A program made the position numbers and the translations under genes. A stretch of 64,000 nucleotides of DNA from Ignavibacteriales bacterium (GTDB lineage Bacteria; Bacteroidota; Ignavibacteria; Tepidaquicellales; Tepidaquicellaceae): assembly GCA_020635255.1 (NCBI GenBank), contig JACKAC010000003.1:62001-126000 (forward strand). Reading direction: 5' to 3'. The notes beneath the pieces are model-generated. The model saw nothing but the letters and a program-made list of their open reading frames with translations, was not told the DNA's origin and did not search any database. The stretch's first letter is position 1. The number at the start of each line of letters is the position of its first letter. This document shows positions 53,783 to 61,952 of the stretch, in pieces.

Positions 53783-54539
53783 CCTTCCCCCTGTACACCC
53801 TCGTTATGTATTCCAGCTCTATCTTTCCGTCCTTCTGATGTTTGTCGTAGAAGGTTTGTATTGCGTTCATTAGTTCGGGCGTGGCTTCCTCCTCCGTCGG
53901 CATATATGAACTCGAGAATATCCGTCCCTTCAGTCCGGCGAGGTCCACCTCCTGTATGTTCCTGAACTCCTTCACCTCGTACCCGCTCTCTCCGAAGAAT
54001 GGTGCTATGTCCTCCTCCTGCACGGCGTCGCTGTGACGCACGAGTTTATAGTCCGTCCCGTAGTCCACGAGTATCTGGTCGTAATCCTTCATCCCGACGG
54101 TCGCGGTGCGCTCGTTCCAGATGAGAAAGACTTCCGACTCATCCGTCCTTAATATACGCTTGAATTCCTCCCGCGCCTTATCTATATCGAACCAGTGGAA
54201 CGCCTGGCAGCACACTATGAGATCCACACTATCGAAGGGAAGCGTCGTATCCTCGGCAGTCCCATCCACGCTGTGGAATTTCTCGTACACCGCCAGCTCC
54301 TGCTCGGCTCTTTCGCGCATCGGCGCGTTTGGTTCCACACCATAGACAGTACACCCGGCATCCAGGAATAGCTTCGTCGAGATACCCGTGCCCATTCCCA
54401 CGTCGGCTACTACGTTCTCCGGCACGAGCCCGACTTCATCCGATGTGAACCAGTCCATCATCGCTTTTGGATAGCTGGGACGGTACTTCGCGTAATTATC
54501 TACACGGTTAGAAAATCGTTTTGTTGGTGATTTTTCCAT
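53775..54539 (-). CDS. Class I SAM-dependent methyltransferase (paralogue of the fused copy)
   Basis: The 254-residue protein begins MEKSPTKRFSNRVDNYAKYR. SAM motif I is VVADVGMGTGISTKLFLDAG, and AFHWFDIDKAREEFKRIL follows. This matches the UbiE/Tam-like group that often starts with FSxRVDxYxKYRPxYP. It ends shortly after IELEYITRVYRGKVG, at the point where the fused paralogue continues into its extra domain. It is the first gene of a leftward four-gene operon. Confidence 0.9.
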   Translation of the reverse strand: MEKSPTKRFSNRVDNYAKYRPSYPKAMMDWFTSDEVGLVPENVVADVGMGTGISTKLFLDAGCTVYGVEPNAPMRERAEQELAVYEKFHSVDGTAEDTTLPFDSVDLIVCCQAFHWFDIDKAREEFKRILRTDESEVFLIWNERTATVGMKDYDQILVDYGTDYKLVRHSDAVQEEDIAPFFGESGYEVKEFRNIQEVDLAGLKGRIFSSSYMPTEEEATPELMNAIQTFYDKHQKDGKIELEYITRVYRGKVG

Positions 54540-54626
54540 AGTTTATATTTGAATCCTACGTTTAAGATGAGATTAATATTGTAATGTCTTAATAATTATT
54601 ATTAATTTATTATGTACATGCTAAAA

Positions 54627-54698
54627 GACGCTGATCACCTGCGGGTAAATAGCCAGAGCCATCCGACGGTTATTAGCCTGCAGGAGTAAGCGGGAAAG
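54627..54698 (+). promoter_or_regulatory. Candidate structured 5' leader RNA
   Basis: In an AT-rich gap, 72 GC-richer bases stand directly before the T9SS gene. CCTGC (54638-54642) can pair with GCAGG (54680-54684), and TAAATAGCC (54646-54654) with GGTTATTA (54668-54675) with one bulge. The AGGAG at 54682 overlaps the outer stem. This could be a cis-regulatory leader; it does not match any riboswitch class I know. Confidence 0.3.
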
Positions 54699-54702
54699 TT
54701 TT

Positions 54703-55962
54703 ATGATAAAATATATATTAACCATATTATTCTTTTTAGTAAATTGCATTCCCTCGGGAGTATCCGCTCAATGGGTAAAGATAAATTCCCTTTCAGCAAC
54801 ATCAGTAAGAGAGATCAAGTACGAATCAGGCGCATTCTACGCGCCGGCAGGAAACGGGCTCTGGAGATCTACAAATGATGGCGTGAATTGGACCAATATA
54901 AGCAATGGTCTTTCCGGTGACGCTCTAATTACATATGATATATTTTTCGATAGCGGATCGATCTTTATAACGACGGTCGAAGGAAATTTCAAAACCACTA
55001 ATGGCGGCTTGAATTGGGAAGCGAAAAGTACCGGTATAGTCATTGGACCGGGCGCAACCAAAAGATACTGCTATTCATTGATCCGGTACCACGGTGCATT
55101 ATACTGCGGGGCTTTCTCAGGACTGTATAAATCCACTGACGGAGGAGACAATTGGACCCTCAGCGGTATACCCGGACCTCACTCAAATGTGGAAGTGCTT
55201 TACGAATATGATGACCAGCTATGGGCAGGTCGGACCAATACCGCCAGCAACGGTACTCTGCAAAGAACCACCGACGACGGAGCTACCTGGAACACGATCC
55301 AGTTTTTCGGGCAGTTCAACCCGGAAGTTTTCTGTTTCCATACCGCCCCTGACAATAAATTATTCATAGGTACCGGGCACGGGGTGTATGCTACATCAAA
55401 TGGCGGCGCTAACTGGGCTCCACTGGTAAATGGGCTCCCATCCGATCCGTATAATTCATCTATAATACAAAGAGGAAGCACATTATATACATCAACTAAA
55501 TTCGGCGGGAATGGTGTGTACCAATCGACCAATGAAGGTCAGACATGGGAAGAAATAAGCGGTAACCTCCCCTTTGTATCGGATACTTATGATCTGATAA
55601 TTGTTGGGGATACTCTCTATCTCGCCGCGTCAAACGGAATATATAAGTCAACTATTTCATCATTAACAGCCGTACATAACTCTACATCGGAATTGCCCGG
55701 TAATTTTTCTCTTTATCAAAATTATCCCAATCCATTCAACCCGTCCACAAAGATAAAATTCGACATCCCGAAAAGCGGATTTGTCACTCTCACAGTATAT
55801 GATGCCACTGGACGCCAGGTAGCTCAGCTGGTGAATGAAAACCTCTCTCCCGGCTCATATTCGGCGGAATTCCGGGCCGATGGCTTGACAAGCGGAATTT
55901 ATTTTTATAAGTTGATAACTGGGGAATATTCCACAACCAGGAAAATGGTTCTGGTCAAATAA
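54703..55962 (+). CDS. Secreted YCF48/BNR-like protein with T9SS sorting domain
   Basis: The 419-residue protein has a signal peptide ending SGVSAQ. Repeats of BNR/YCF48 type follow (LWRSTNDGVNWTNISNGL, FKTTNGGLNWEAKS, LYKSTDGGDNWTL, LQRTTDDGATWNT, VYQSTNEGQTWEEIS). The T9SS domain reads LYQNYPNPFNPSTKI ... RKMVLVK. No enzyme motif is seen. The short 5' region contains a structured GC-rich element. Confidence 0.9.
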   Translation: MIKYILTILFFLVNCIPSGVSAQWVKINSLSATSVREIKYESGAFYAPAGNGLWRSTNDGVNWTNISNGLSGDALITYDIFFDSGSIFITTVEGNFKTTNGGLNWEAKSTGIVIGPGATKRYCYSLIRYHGALYCGAFSGLYKSTDGGDNWTLSGIPGPHSNVEVLYEYDDQLWAGRTNTASNGTLQRTTDDGATWNTIQFFGQFNPEVFCFHTAPDNKLFIGTGHGVYATSNGGANWAPLVNGLPSDPYNSSIIQRGSTLYTSTKFGGNGVYQSTNEGQTWEEISGNLPFVSDTYDLIIVGDTLYLAASNGIYKSTISSLTAVHNSTSELPGNFSLYQNYPNPFNPSTKIKFDIPKSGFVTLTVYDATGRQVAQLVNENLSPGSYSAEFRADGLTSGIYFYKLITGEYSTTRKMVLVK

Positions 55963-56011
55963 CCTTTTTCTCTCCCTTTACATTTCATAACTAAAATAAT
56001 AGGAGTTTATT

Positions 56012-56836
56012 ATGGAGCAATCCGGGGGTCCTGACATTGGCATTATTAAACAAAAAATGGCAGCCACATGGGCAAATGGCGATTTTGGTGTGATCGCGAA
56101 AACACTTATGCCCGCTGCAAACGACCTTATCGACAGCCTGGAGATTGGTCCCGGCTCAAAGGTTCTTGATGTAGCATGCGGAAGCGGTAACCTGGCAATA
56201 GTTTCTTCGCGAAAAGGCGCTGACGTAAAAGGCGTAGACATTGTGGAAGACCTGATCCGCCAGTCAAAGGAGAGAGCAAATGAGGAGGATCTGAATATTG
56301 AATTTATTACCGGCGATGCTGAAGCAATGCCATATCCCGACAATGAATTCGATTTTGTAGTAACGATGTTCGGCGCAATGTTCTGCCCGCGTCCGGATGT
56401 AACAGCAAAAGAGCTATTCCGCGTCTGCAAACCCGGCGGAAAAGTTGCTATGGCTAACTGGACGCAGAACGATTTTGCGGAAGATTTCTTTGGTACCATC
56501 AGCAGGTTTGCACCTCCTCCCCCGCCCGGAATGGCTAAGCCCAATGAGTGGGGTGAAGAAGAGATCGTGAAGCAGAGATTCGGAGACTATGCATCGAATA
56601 TCGAATTTACAAAACGCACTACAGAGCTGGTCTATGATGCAGATCCGGCAGGTACTACGGAAGCCTTCGTTAAATATTTCGGACCGATAAAAACTGTTTA
56701 TGAGATGCTGGATGATGAAAAGAAAAAGGAGTTTACGGATGCCATTACGGACGTTTTCAAAAAGTATAATGTATCGGAAGGAAGTAATAACGTCATGATA
56801 GGTGAATACCTGCAGGTGGTAGCAACTAAAGCATAG
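56012..56836 (+). CDS. UbiE-type SAM-dependent methyltransferase
   Basis: The 274-residue protein has SAM motif I LDVACGSGNLAIVSSRKGAD, then GVDIVEDLIRQSKERANEE, the post-I acidic site ITGDAEAMPYPDNEFDFVV and the FGAMFCPRPDVTAKELFRVC block typical of class I enzymes acting on small molecules. The substrate is unknown. It lies 4 bp before a GNAT gene and likely shares its transcript. Confidence 0.9.
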   Translation: MEQSGGPDIGIIKQKMAATWANGDFGVIAKTLMPAANDLIDSLEIGPGSKVLDVACGSGNLAIVSSRKGADVKGVDIVEDLIRQSKERANEEDLNIEFITGDAEAMPYPDNEFDFVVTMFGAMFCPRPDVTAKELFRVCKPGGKVAMANWTQNDFAEDFFGTISRFAPPPPPGMAKPNEWGEEEIVKQRFGDYASNIEFTKRTTELVYDADPAGTTEAFVKYFGPIKTVYEMLDDEKKKEFTDAITDVFKKYNVSEGSNNVMIGEYLQVVATKA

Positions 56837-56840
56837 CATA

Positions 56841-57653
56841 ATGGATGATAAGTTTCTAAGAAAGATAGAATCTGCCGAATGGGAGCAGGTTTCCACGGCA
56901 GTAAAAAATTACATTCATAATCACCGCAGTACAAAGGATGTGGCATTGCTGGATGTCGAGAGCTTCGGAGCAATAGCCGTTCCTCCGCTGGACGTCCTCG
57001 GCTTCAATCGCGTTCTCGACCTCGGCATTAATAATCCCGTCAGTGATCACGACGTGGATGCTATTCTGGATTTCTACAGGGCTAATAAAGTCCGGCGGTT
57101 TTTTATTAATGTCAGCCCGGTGGCAATGCCGGGCAATGTCGCTGAGACCCTGTCAGCAAAGGGTTTTCGGCATTATAATAACTGGGCTCAGATGTGTTAT
57201 ACACTGCCGGCTGAGATCGAACCGATCAGCTCTGAACTCGAAGCGCGGCCGGCGCACTCCGAAGATAAAGAAACTTTCGCTTACATAATTAACCGTGCTT
57301 TCGAATGGCCGGGATATGCGGGTGAACTTGTCGCTGCCTCTATCGGTCTTCCTAACTGGATTCACTTTATTATTTATGAGGGCGCGGAGCCCATATCGGC
57401 CGCTGCGATGTACACCGCCGGGGACATCGGTTCGCTTGTTATTGGTGGTACACTGGAAAAGCACCGCGGAAAAGGTGCGCAGAAGCTCCTCATCAACTAC
57501 CGCTCACGCAAAGCCATCGAAGCCGGATGCAAATACCTCGTTACCGAAACCGCCGAGGACCTTCCCGAAAGACCATCCCCCTCATACCGCAACATGATAA
57601 AGTCAGGATTCGAACTGGCATATATCAGACCAAACTGGATTTATGAATTTTAA
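56841..57653 (+). CDS. GNAT-family acetyltransferase
   Basis: The 270-residue protein has a C-terminal GNAT domain. The acetyl-CoA site is the LEKHRGKGAQKLLINYRSRK segment (motif A, ~208-228), with GDIGSLVIGGT before it and GFELAYIRPNW at the end (motif B). The N-terminal ~130 residues are a separate, poorly conserved part that may bind the acceptor. The substrate is unknown. It is co-transcribed with the UbiE-type gene. Confidence 0.88.
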   Translation: MDDKFLRKIESAEWEQVSTAVKNYIHNHRSTKDVALLDVESFGAIAVPPLDVLGFNRVLDLGINNPVSDHDVDAILDFYRANKVRRFFINVSPVAMPGNVAETLSAKGFRHYNNWAQMCYTLPAEIEPISSELEARPAHSEDKETFAYIINRAFEWPGYAGELVAASIGLPNWIHFIIYEGAEPISAAAMYTAGDIGSLVIGGTLEKHRGKGAQKLLINYRSRKAIEAGCKYLVTETAEDLPERPSPSYRNMIKSGFELAYIRPNWIYEF

Positions 57654-57810
57654 GTGAATTAATTACGACAGCGCAAATTGGCGGACTTTACATAAGCCCT
57701 TATATAAAATCTGTTAACTACATATTTAACAATAATATAAAGGAGCAACAATTCTTTTATTTCTCTCGTATCTAGGGTAGAAGACTATTTAAAAACAAAG
57801 CGCCCTCAAT

Positions 57811-59700
57811 ATGAGACTAATCTACATTTTTCTCACTCTTATCTTTTTGCCTCAATTAGTATCAGCCCAGGAAATCCGGAATGCACCGCAGACAAATTAT
57901 AACTACCTGGGTAACAATGCTAATGACAAAAACGACGTATCTGGACTTAATAAGATCCGGGTTCCTTCTGAACATGAGGAAGCTCTTATCGGCAAGATCA
58001 AACAGCTCAAAGAAAACGACAGTCCTGAAAATAAAGAAGAGCTTATAAAGCTCGAAGAGGAGCTTGCTAAGTTGAGAGGAGAAGCTTCCGTTATTACTTC
58101 TCCCTCGCCAACCGGAGCTATACTTACCCGTGTTCCCGAAAATTCAGCCGCCAGCATTTCGATCGACAATAACAGGATATATAACAATCCTAACTCGACA
58201 ATAAAAGGAATTGCCACTGCGGTCGAACAGCGGGGATCGTCAGCCGGGAAAATATGGCTGGTATATGTCTTCTCCGGCAACCCGGCATTCCCCGATTCCA
58301 TCAGGATCTATAATTCCACCAATGGAGGCAATACATGGAATTTCTACGTTACGGGGAATTTCGCGCCATACGACCGTATGGTACCCGGTGAACTCGACCT
58401 CGAGATAATCGAGAATAACTCAGGGCAAAAATACCTCTGGCTGATTTGCGGATATACGGACCCGACCGGAGATCTTCGATCCAACGTAGGCGGGTTTATT
58501 ATGCAGGCACCGAGTGTTAACGGGGTATTCCTTACTTTTAACTGGCCTGATGGAGATTCGCTCAAACGGTATTATAATCCCCGAATAACTTCAGATAACT
58601 CTGTGTATCTCAATAATCCGTATACCTACATTATATGCTCATTTGATTCGACCGACGGAAACGGCAACCATTTTAACGGGCAAAAATATGTCCGGTGTTT
58701 AAATCCATATACCGTTAGTCCTGCTTTTACCTATCAGCCGGAGAATTTCTATTGGTATAGTAATCCCGGTCCGGCAGGATACGTTCGGGATGTGTATTCT
58801 GACATAGCATATTTTCAAAATGGAGGACAGGATTCGATCATTGTTTCATTTTCAGGTGTACCGGACAGTAATACCATATTTTTTTCTAAAGCCGATATAA
58901 CAGGCAGCCTTGCATCAGTAGGGGGAAGTTCAACCCAGGGGGGAAGCGATCCTAACAGCATGAAAACAAATGCCCGTTTATCAAGCAATGGAAACGGCAA
59001 CGGCAGTGTGATCTGTGTATTCAATCAATATAGCTCCGGAAACCGGAATGTGAAATACTTCCGTACCGATAATTACGGTAATTTCAATTCCCTCGCGGGA
59101 CAGAGCGTATTATGGGGAAGTTTAACCAACCAAAATTACCGCCCGGATATTATTGGTACCCGTAATGGCGATATACATTATTTTACATTCGGAACATCCG
59201 ATGCTGTTGCCGACTCGATTCAATATATTTCCGTTACAACGGACGGTATCACAAACCAGATCCATAAAATGAATGCGGTAGATTCCGTTACAGGATCTGC
59301 TCCGCCTGTAGCCGGATTCAGATATGTGGATGGAGACAGCTGCTTTATTCTATACTCCGGGCCGGAGGCTCACAGCGTATGGAATGCCAGGGGCTGTACC
59401 GGAGATCCGATTGGTATCCTAAATATTTCTGCTCCCGTCCGGTATTCTTTATCACAAAATTATCCGAATCCATTCAATCCGGTTACTAGAATAAATTTTT
59501 CCATACCGGTAAGAGGATATGTAAGACTGGCTCTGTTTGATCTTTTGGGTAAGGAGGTTGCAATGCTCGTAAATTCAGACAAGGAAGCCGGGTCATACAT
59601 TATAGATTTCAATGCTTCGGCAATACCAAGCGGCGTATATTTTTACAAACTCGAAAGTGGTGAATTCAAAGAAACAAAAAAAATGCTGGTGGTCAAATGA
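57811..59700 (+). CDS. Large secreted protein with T9SS sorting domain and coiled-coil head
   Basis: The 629-residue protein has a signal peptide ending LVSAQ. A charged helix (~50-90, EEALIGKIKQLKEN ... LIKLEEELAKLRGE) predicts a short coiled coil. A long beta-rich part follows (YVFSGNPAFPDSIRIYNSTN, IGTRNGDIHYFTFGTSDAVA), which may be a sialidase-like propeller. The T9SS domain reads LSQNYPNPFNPVTRI ... KKMLVVK. The stop codon is inside a terminator hairpin. No catalytic residues are recognised. Confidence 0.85.
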   Translation: MRLIYIFLTLIFLPQLVSAQEIRNAPQTNYNYLGNNANDKNDVSGLNKIRVPSEHEEALIGKIKQLKENDSPENKEELIKLEEELAKLRGEASVITSPSPTGAILTRVPENSAASISIDNNRIYNNPNSTIKGIATAVEQRGSSAGKIWLVYVFSGNPAFPDSIRIYNSTNGGNTWNFYVTGNFAPYDRMVPGELDLEIIENNSGQKYLWLICGYTDPTGDLRSNVGGFIMQAPSVNGVFLTFNWPDGDSLKRYYNPRITSDNSVYLNNPYTYIICSFDSTDGNGNHFNGQKYVRCLNPYTVSPAFTYQPENFYWYSNPGPAGYVRDVYSDIAYFQNGGQDSIIVSFSGVPDSNTIFFSKADITGSLASVGGSSTQGGSDPNSMKTNARLSSNGNGNGSVICVFNQYSSGNRNVKYFRTDNYGNFNSLAGQSVLWGSLTNQNYRPDIIGTRNGDIHYFTFGTSDAVADSIQYISVTTDGITNQIHKMNAVDSVTGSAPPVAGFRYVDGDSCFILYSGPEAHSVWNARGCTGDPIGILNISAPVRYSLSQNYPNPFNPVTRINFSIPVRGYVRLALFDLLGKEVAMLVNSDKEAGSYIIDFNASAIPSGVYFYKLESGEFKETKKMLVVK

Positions 59701-59713
59701 CCGCCGGCATTTT
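59680..59713 (+). terminator. Terminator hairpin that includes the stop codon
   Basis: AAAATGCTGGTGGTC-AAAT-GACCGCCGGCATTTT forms a 15-bp stem (two G-U pairs) around the TGA stop at 59698. The upstream arm encodes the conserved end of the sorting domain (KMLVVK), so coding and termination sequence overlap. Confidence 0.75.
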
Positions 59714-59717
59714 ATAA

Positions 59718-60263
59718 TTACTTCATCCTCCAAATTTCAAATACATAACAATTAGCATGATGTTCTTCCGGATGTTTTTTGAAAAGCTCATCACGGATCT
59801 TGTACGCAAAATCTCTGTCAGATAAAATTCCATATTCGTTAATATCAGAAGGCGAATATACGTCGTAGAAACCGCCACAATTTGTCAATGCGCTATTTGA
59901 TAAATCTTTGTCCATCAGGTCATATCCAATAAATTCATAATCACTCTCCAAAATAGATCTGTCCTCGTCTTGTGGTTCCTTAATGCATGCTATCAAATTA
60001 TATTTTGCCAGGTCGATATTTCTAGACAAAAACACTATCGGATCTGTATAGAGGTCAGTTAAATAATCACCGTTCATAACTACATAATTCCAATCATCAT
60101 TCTTCTTTTCAAATACAAAATCTGGACAAAGCATTCCATCAAGGGTTACAAATTCCTTAACTTGAGGTATTGTTGAAACAAATCTTTTCCACATTGCGTC
60201 AGCCCAATCTTCTTTCAAATTAAATTTCTCCTGAGCTGAATACCAGATTATGTCTATAAACAT
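59718..60263 (-). CDS. Uncharacterised cytoplasmic protein
   Basis: The 181-residue protein begins MFIDIIWYSAQEKFNLKEDW and has no signal peptide or membrane span. It is acidic and aromatic, with a late HPEEHHANCYVFEIWRMK. I do not recognise the family. The size and composition recall immunity-type proteins, but no toxin gene is beside it, so this is only a suggestion. It stands alone between two convergent or leftward neighbours. Confidence 0.7.
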   Translation of the reverse strand: MFIDIIWYSAQEKFNLKEDWADAMWKRFVSTIPQVKEFVTLDGMLCPDFVFEKKNDDWNYVVMNGDYLTDLYTDPIVFLSRNIDLAKYNLIACIKEPQDEDRSILESDYEFIGYDLMDKDLSNSALTNCGGFYDVYSPSDINEYGILSDRDFAYKIRDELFKKHPEEHHANCYVFEIWRMK

Positions 60264-60311
60264 TGTTTTATCAATTATTTATAACTGATACATTAAATTT
60301 CTAAACTGATA

Positions 60312-61667
60312 CTATAAAACATAATTTTTTCCCTTTTCCACTGCCTGGACCTTGATATGAGGAAATTGAGACAATATCCTGTGACCTATTGTATCAATTG
60401 CTCCTTCATCCCCGTGGACTAATACTACCTTCTTCGGGTTTATTTGTTTCACGAGAAACATTATTTCATCCGGAGTGGCGTGCGATGTGTATCTGAAATT
60501 TTCGATACTGCATTTCACATCTACATGATCTATACCGAAGCTATCGAGATAGATCCGCTCACCGCGCTTAGCATTTTTGATCCTGTGACCGGCGGTCGCC
60601 GGGTCGCAATATCCGCACATCGCAATCCCGAAATTCCTCATCGGCAGAAAACGTTTTGCGATCCTGTATGACCCAGTTCCCTCAATTACCATACCACTCG
60701 TCGAGAGAATAATGGATGGCTTTTTATAAAACTCACCCCTGTTAAAATCACTCCTGCGAAGCCTGTTAAATTCCAGCGACCCCAGCTTAAAGCCCTGCTC
60801 GACCCGATTATCATCGTAATTGAAATCATCATAGACCGTATTCAGCGCCCTGGCGAGAGAGCTGTAATATACCGGTACGTGAGGTATCCTATTCTTCGCC
60901 ATCATGTCCGATATCCGTTTCAAAAACTCCTGCGATTTCCCCAGCGCAAATACCGGAATCAATACAGAGCCTCCCTGCCCGATTACTTCATTAATAAACC
61001 TCACCAGAAGCTTATCCTGTGATTCGTATGTCGGTATCTCCTCCGATTCACCATTCGTACATTCCGTTATCAGGATATCCACATGCTCGGATGGAAGCTC
61101 CCCTCCCAGTATCAACCTCTGATCTCTGGATGAAAAATCTCCCGTATAATATATCTTCTTATCACTTGCCTTTAGCATCACTCCTGCGGCACCCAGGATA
61201 TGTCCCGCATGGTAAAATTCGAATGATATATCCTCCGCCAGAAAAACTTCCTCATTGAAATGATGCTGTTTCATTATCATGGGAATAAGGTTCAGCATCT
61301 CCTCAGTATAGTATTTGATATATGACTTATCCCAGATACCTTCGAATTCCCTGTCCATAAGATAGGCTGTATTTCCCAGAGTGATCTCGGCGATTGATAG
61401 CGTAGGTCGCGTGGAATATATCTTTGCGTATGGAAAGAGCTTCAGAAAATACGGGAGCGCTCCAATATGATCATTATGAGCATGGGAGATTATACAATGC
61501 TGAATAGTCTCGTTTGCAATAGACGAATAATCCGGGAACATATCGGGACCGGATTTTCTCGGATGTAACCCGCAATCCAGCACGATCTTTTCCCCGTCAA
61601 TATCCAGCAGATATGAATTAGCGCCTATTTCATCTCCACCGCCAAGAGCTCTAAAAGTAATTGCCAT
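60312..61667 (-). CDS. Beta-CASP metallo-beta-lactamase-fold nuclease
   Basis: The 451-residue protein has the metallo-beta-lactamase core with H62-A-H64-N-D66-H67 and later zinc ligands (HAGHILGAAG and TGDFSSRDQ). The beta-CASP insert includes STSGMVIEGTG, and the end has the motif LVHGDEGA. It is shorter than RNase J and resembles the CPSF/YSH1-like bacterial group. It should cut RNA (or possibly DNA). It runs leftwards from the gap that carries the parS sites. Confidence 0.92.
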   Translation of the reverse strand: MAITFRALGGGDEIGANSYLLDIDGEKIVLDCGLHPRKSGPDMFPDYSSIANETIQHCIISHAHNDHIGALPYFLKLFPYAKIYSTRPTLSIAEITLGNTAYLMDREFEGIWDKSYIKYYTEEMLNLIPMIMKQHHFNEEVFLAEDISFEFYHAGHILGAAGVMLKASDKKIYYTGDFSSRDQRLILGGELPSEHVDILITECTNGESEEIPTYESQDKLLVRFINEVIGQGGSVLIPVFALGKSQEFLKRISDMMAKNRIPHVPVYYSSLARALNTVYDDFNYDDNRVEQGFKLGSLEFNRLRRSDFNRGEFYKKPSIILSTSGMVIEGTGSYRIAKRFLPMRNFGIAMCGYCDPATAGHRIKNAKRGERIYLDSFGIDHVDVKCSIENFRYTSHATPDEIMFLVKQINPKKVVLVHGDEGAIDTIGHRILSQFPHIKVQAVEKGKNYVL

Positions 61668-61695
61668 ATTTAAAATATTCCAAGAAGCCTTCTAA

Positions 61696-61711
61696 TGTTT
61701 CACGTGAAACA
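61696..61711. promoter_or_regulatory. parS: parS site (ParB binding), copy 1
   Basis: TGTTTCACGTGAAACA is a perfect 16-bp palindrome identical to the widely conserved bacterial parS consensus that ParB (Spo0J) binds to start chromosome segregation near the origin. It lies 29 bp before the beta-CASP gene start. Confidence 0.93.
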
Positions 61712-61730
61712 AAATCGACTCGCAGGAAAG

Positions 61731-61746
61731 TGTTTCACGTGAAACA
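61731..61746. promoter_or_regulatory. parS: parS site (ParB binding), copy 2
   Basis: A second perfect TGTTTCACGTGAAACA starts 35 bp after the first. Two exact copies this close together, next to mnmG, make chance occurrence very unlikely. Confidence 0.93.
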
Positions 61747-61952
61747 TTGATTAATATTTGTTATTTCAATTGTTGTAGTTAAATATAAAAATAATAGCTA
61801 ATAATTCTTGTGTAAGCACATATTAAATGTATTTACAATATGTTACTCAATATCGAAAATCTGGGGTAAATCGTGGTATCATTCTATCTGAAGCAACTGA
61901 ATTTGCATAGAATTATGTTAATTTATAATGTATTTTTTTTCCTTATTTGAAA

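Noticed and set aside
54627..54698. c-di-GMP-I or cobalamin riboswitch
   Set aside because: Fragments resemble GEMM (GGGTAAAT, GACGG, AAGCGGG) and cobalamin (AGCCAGAG) motifs, but order and stem lengths do not fit either class.
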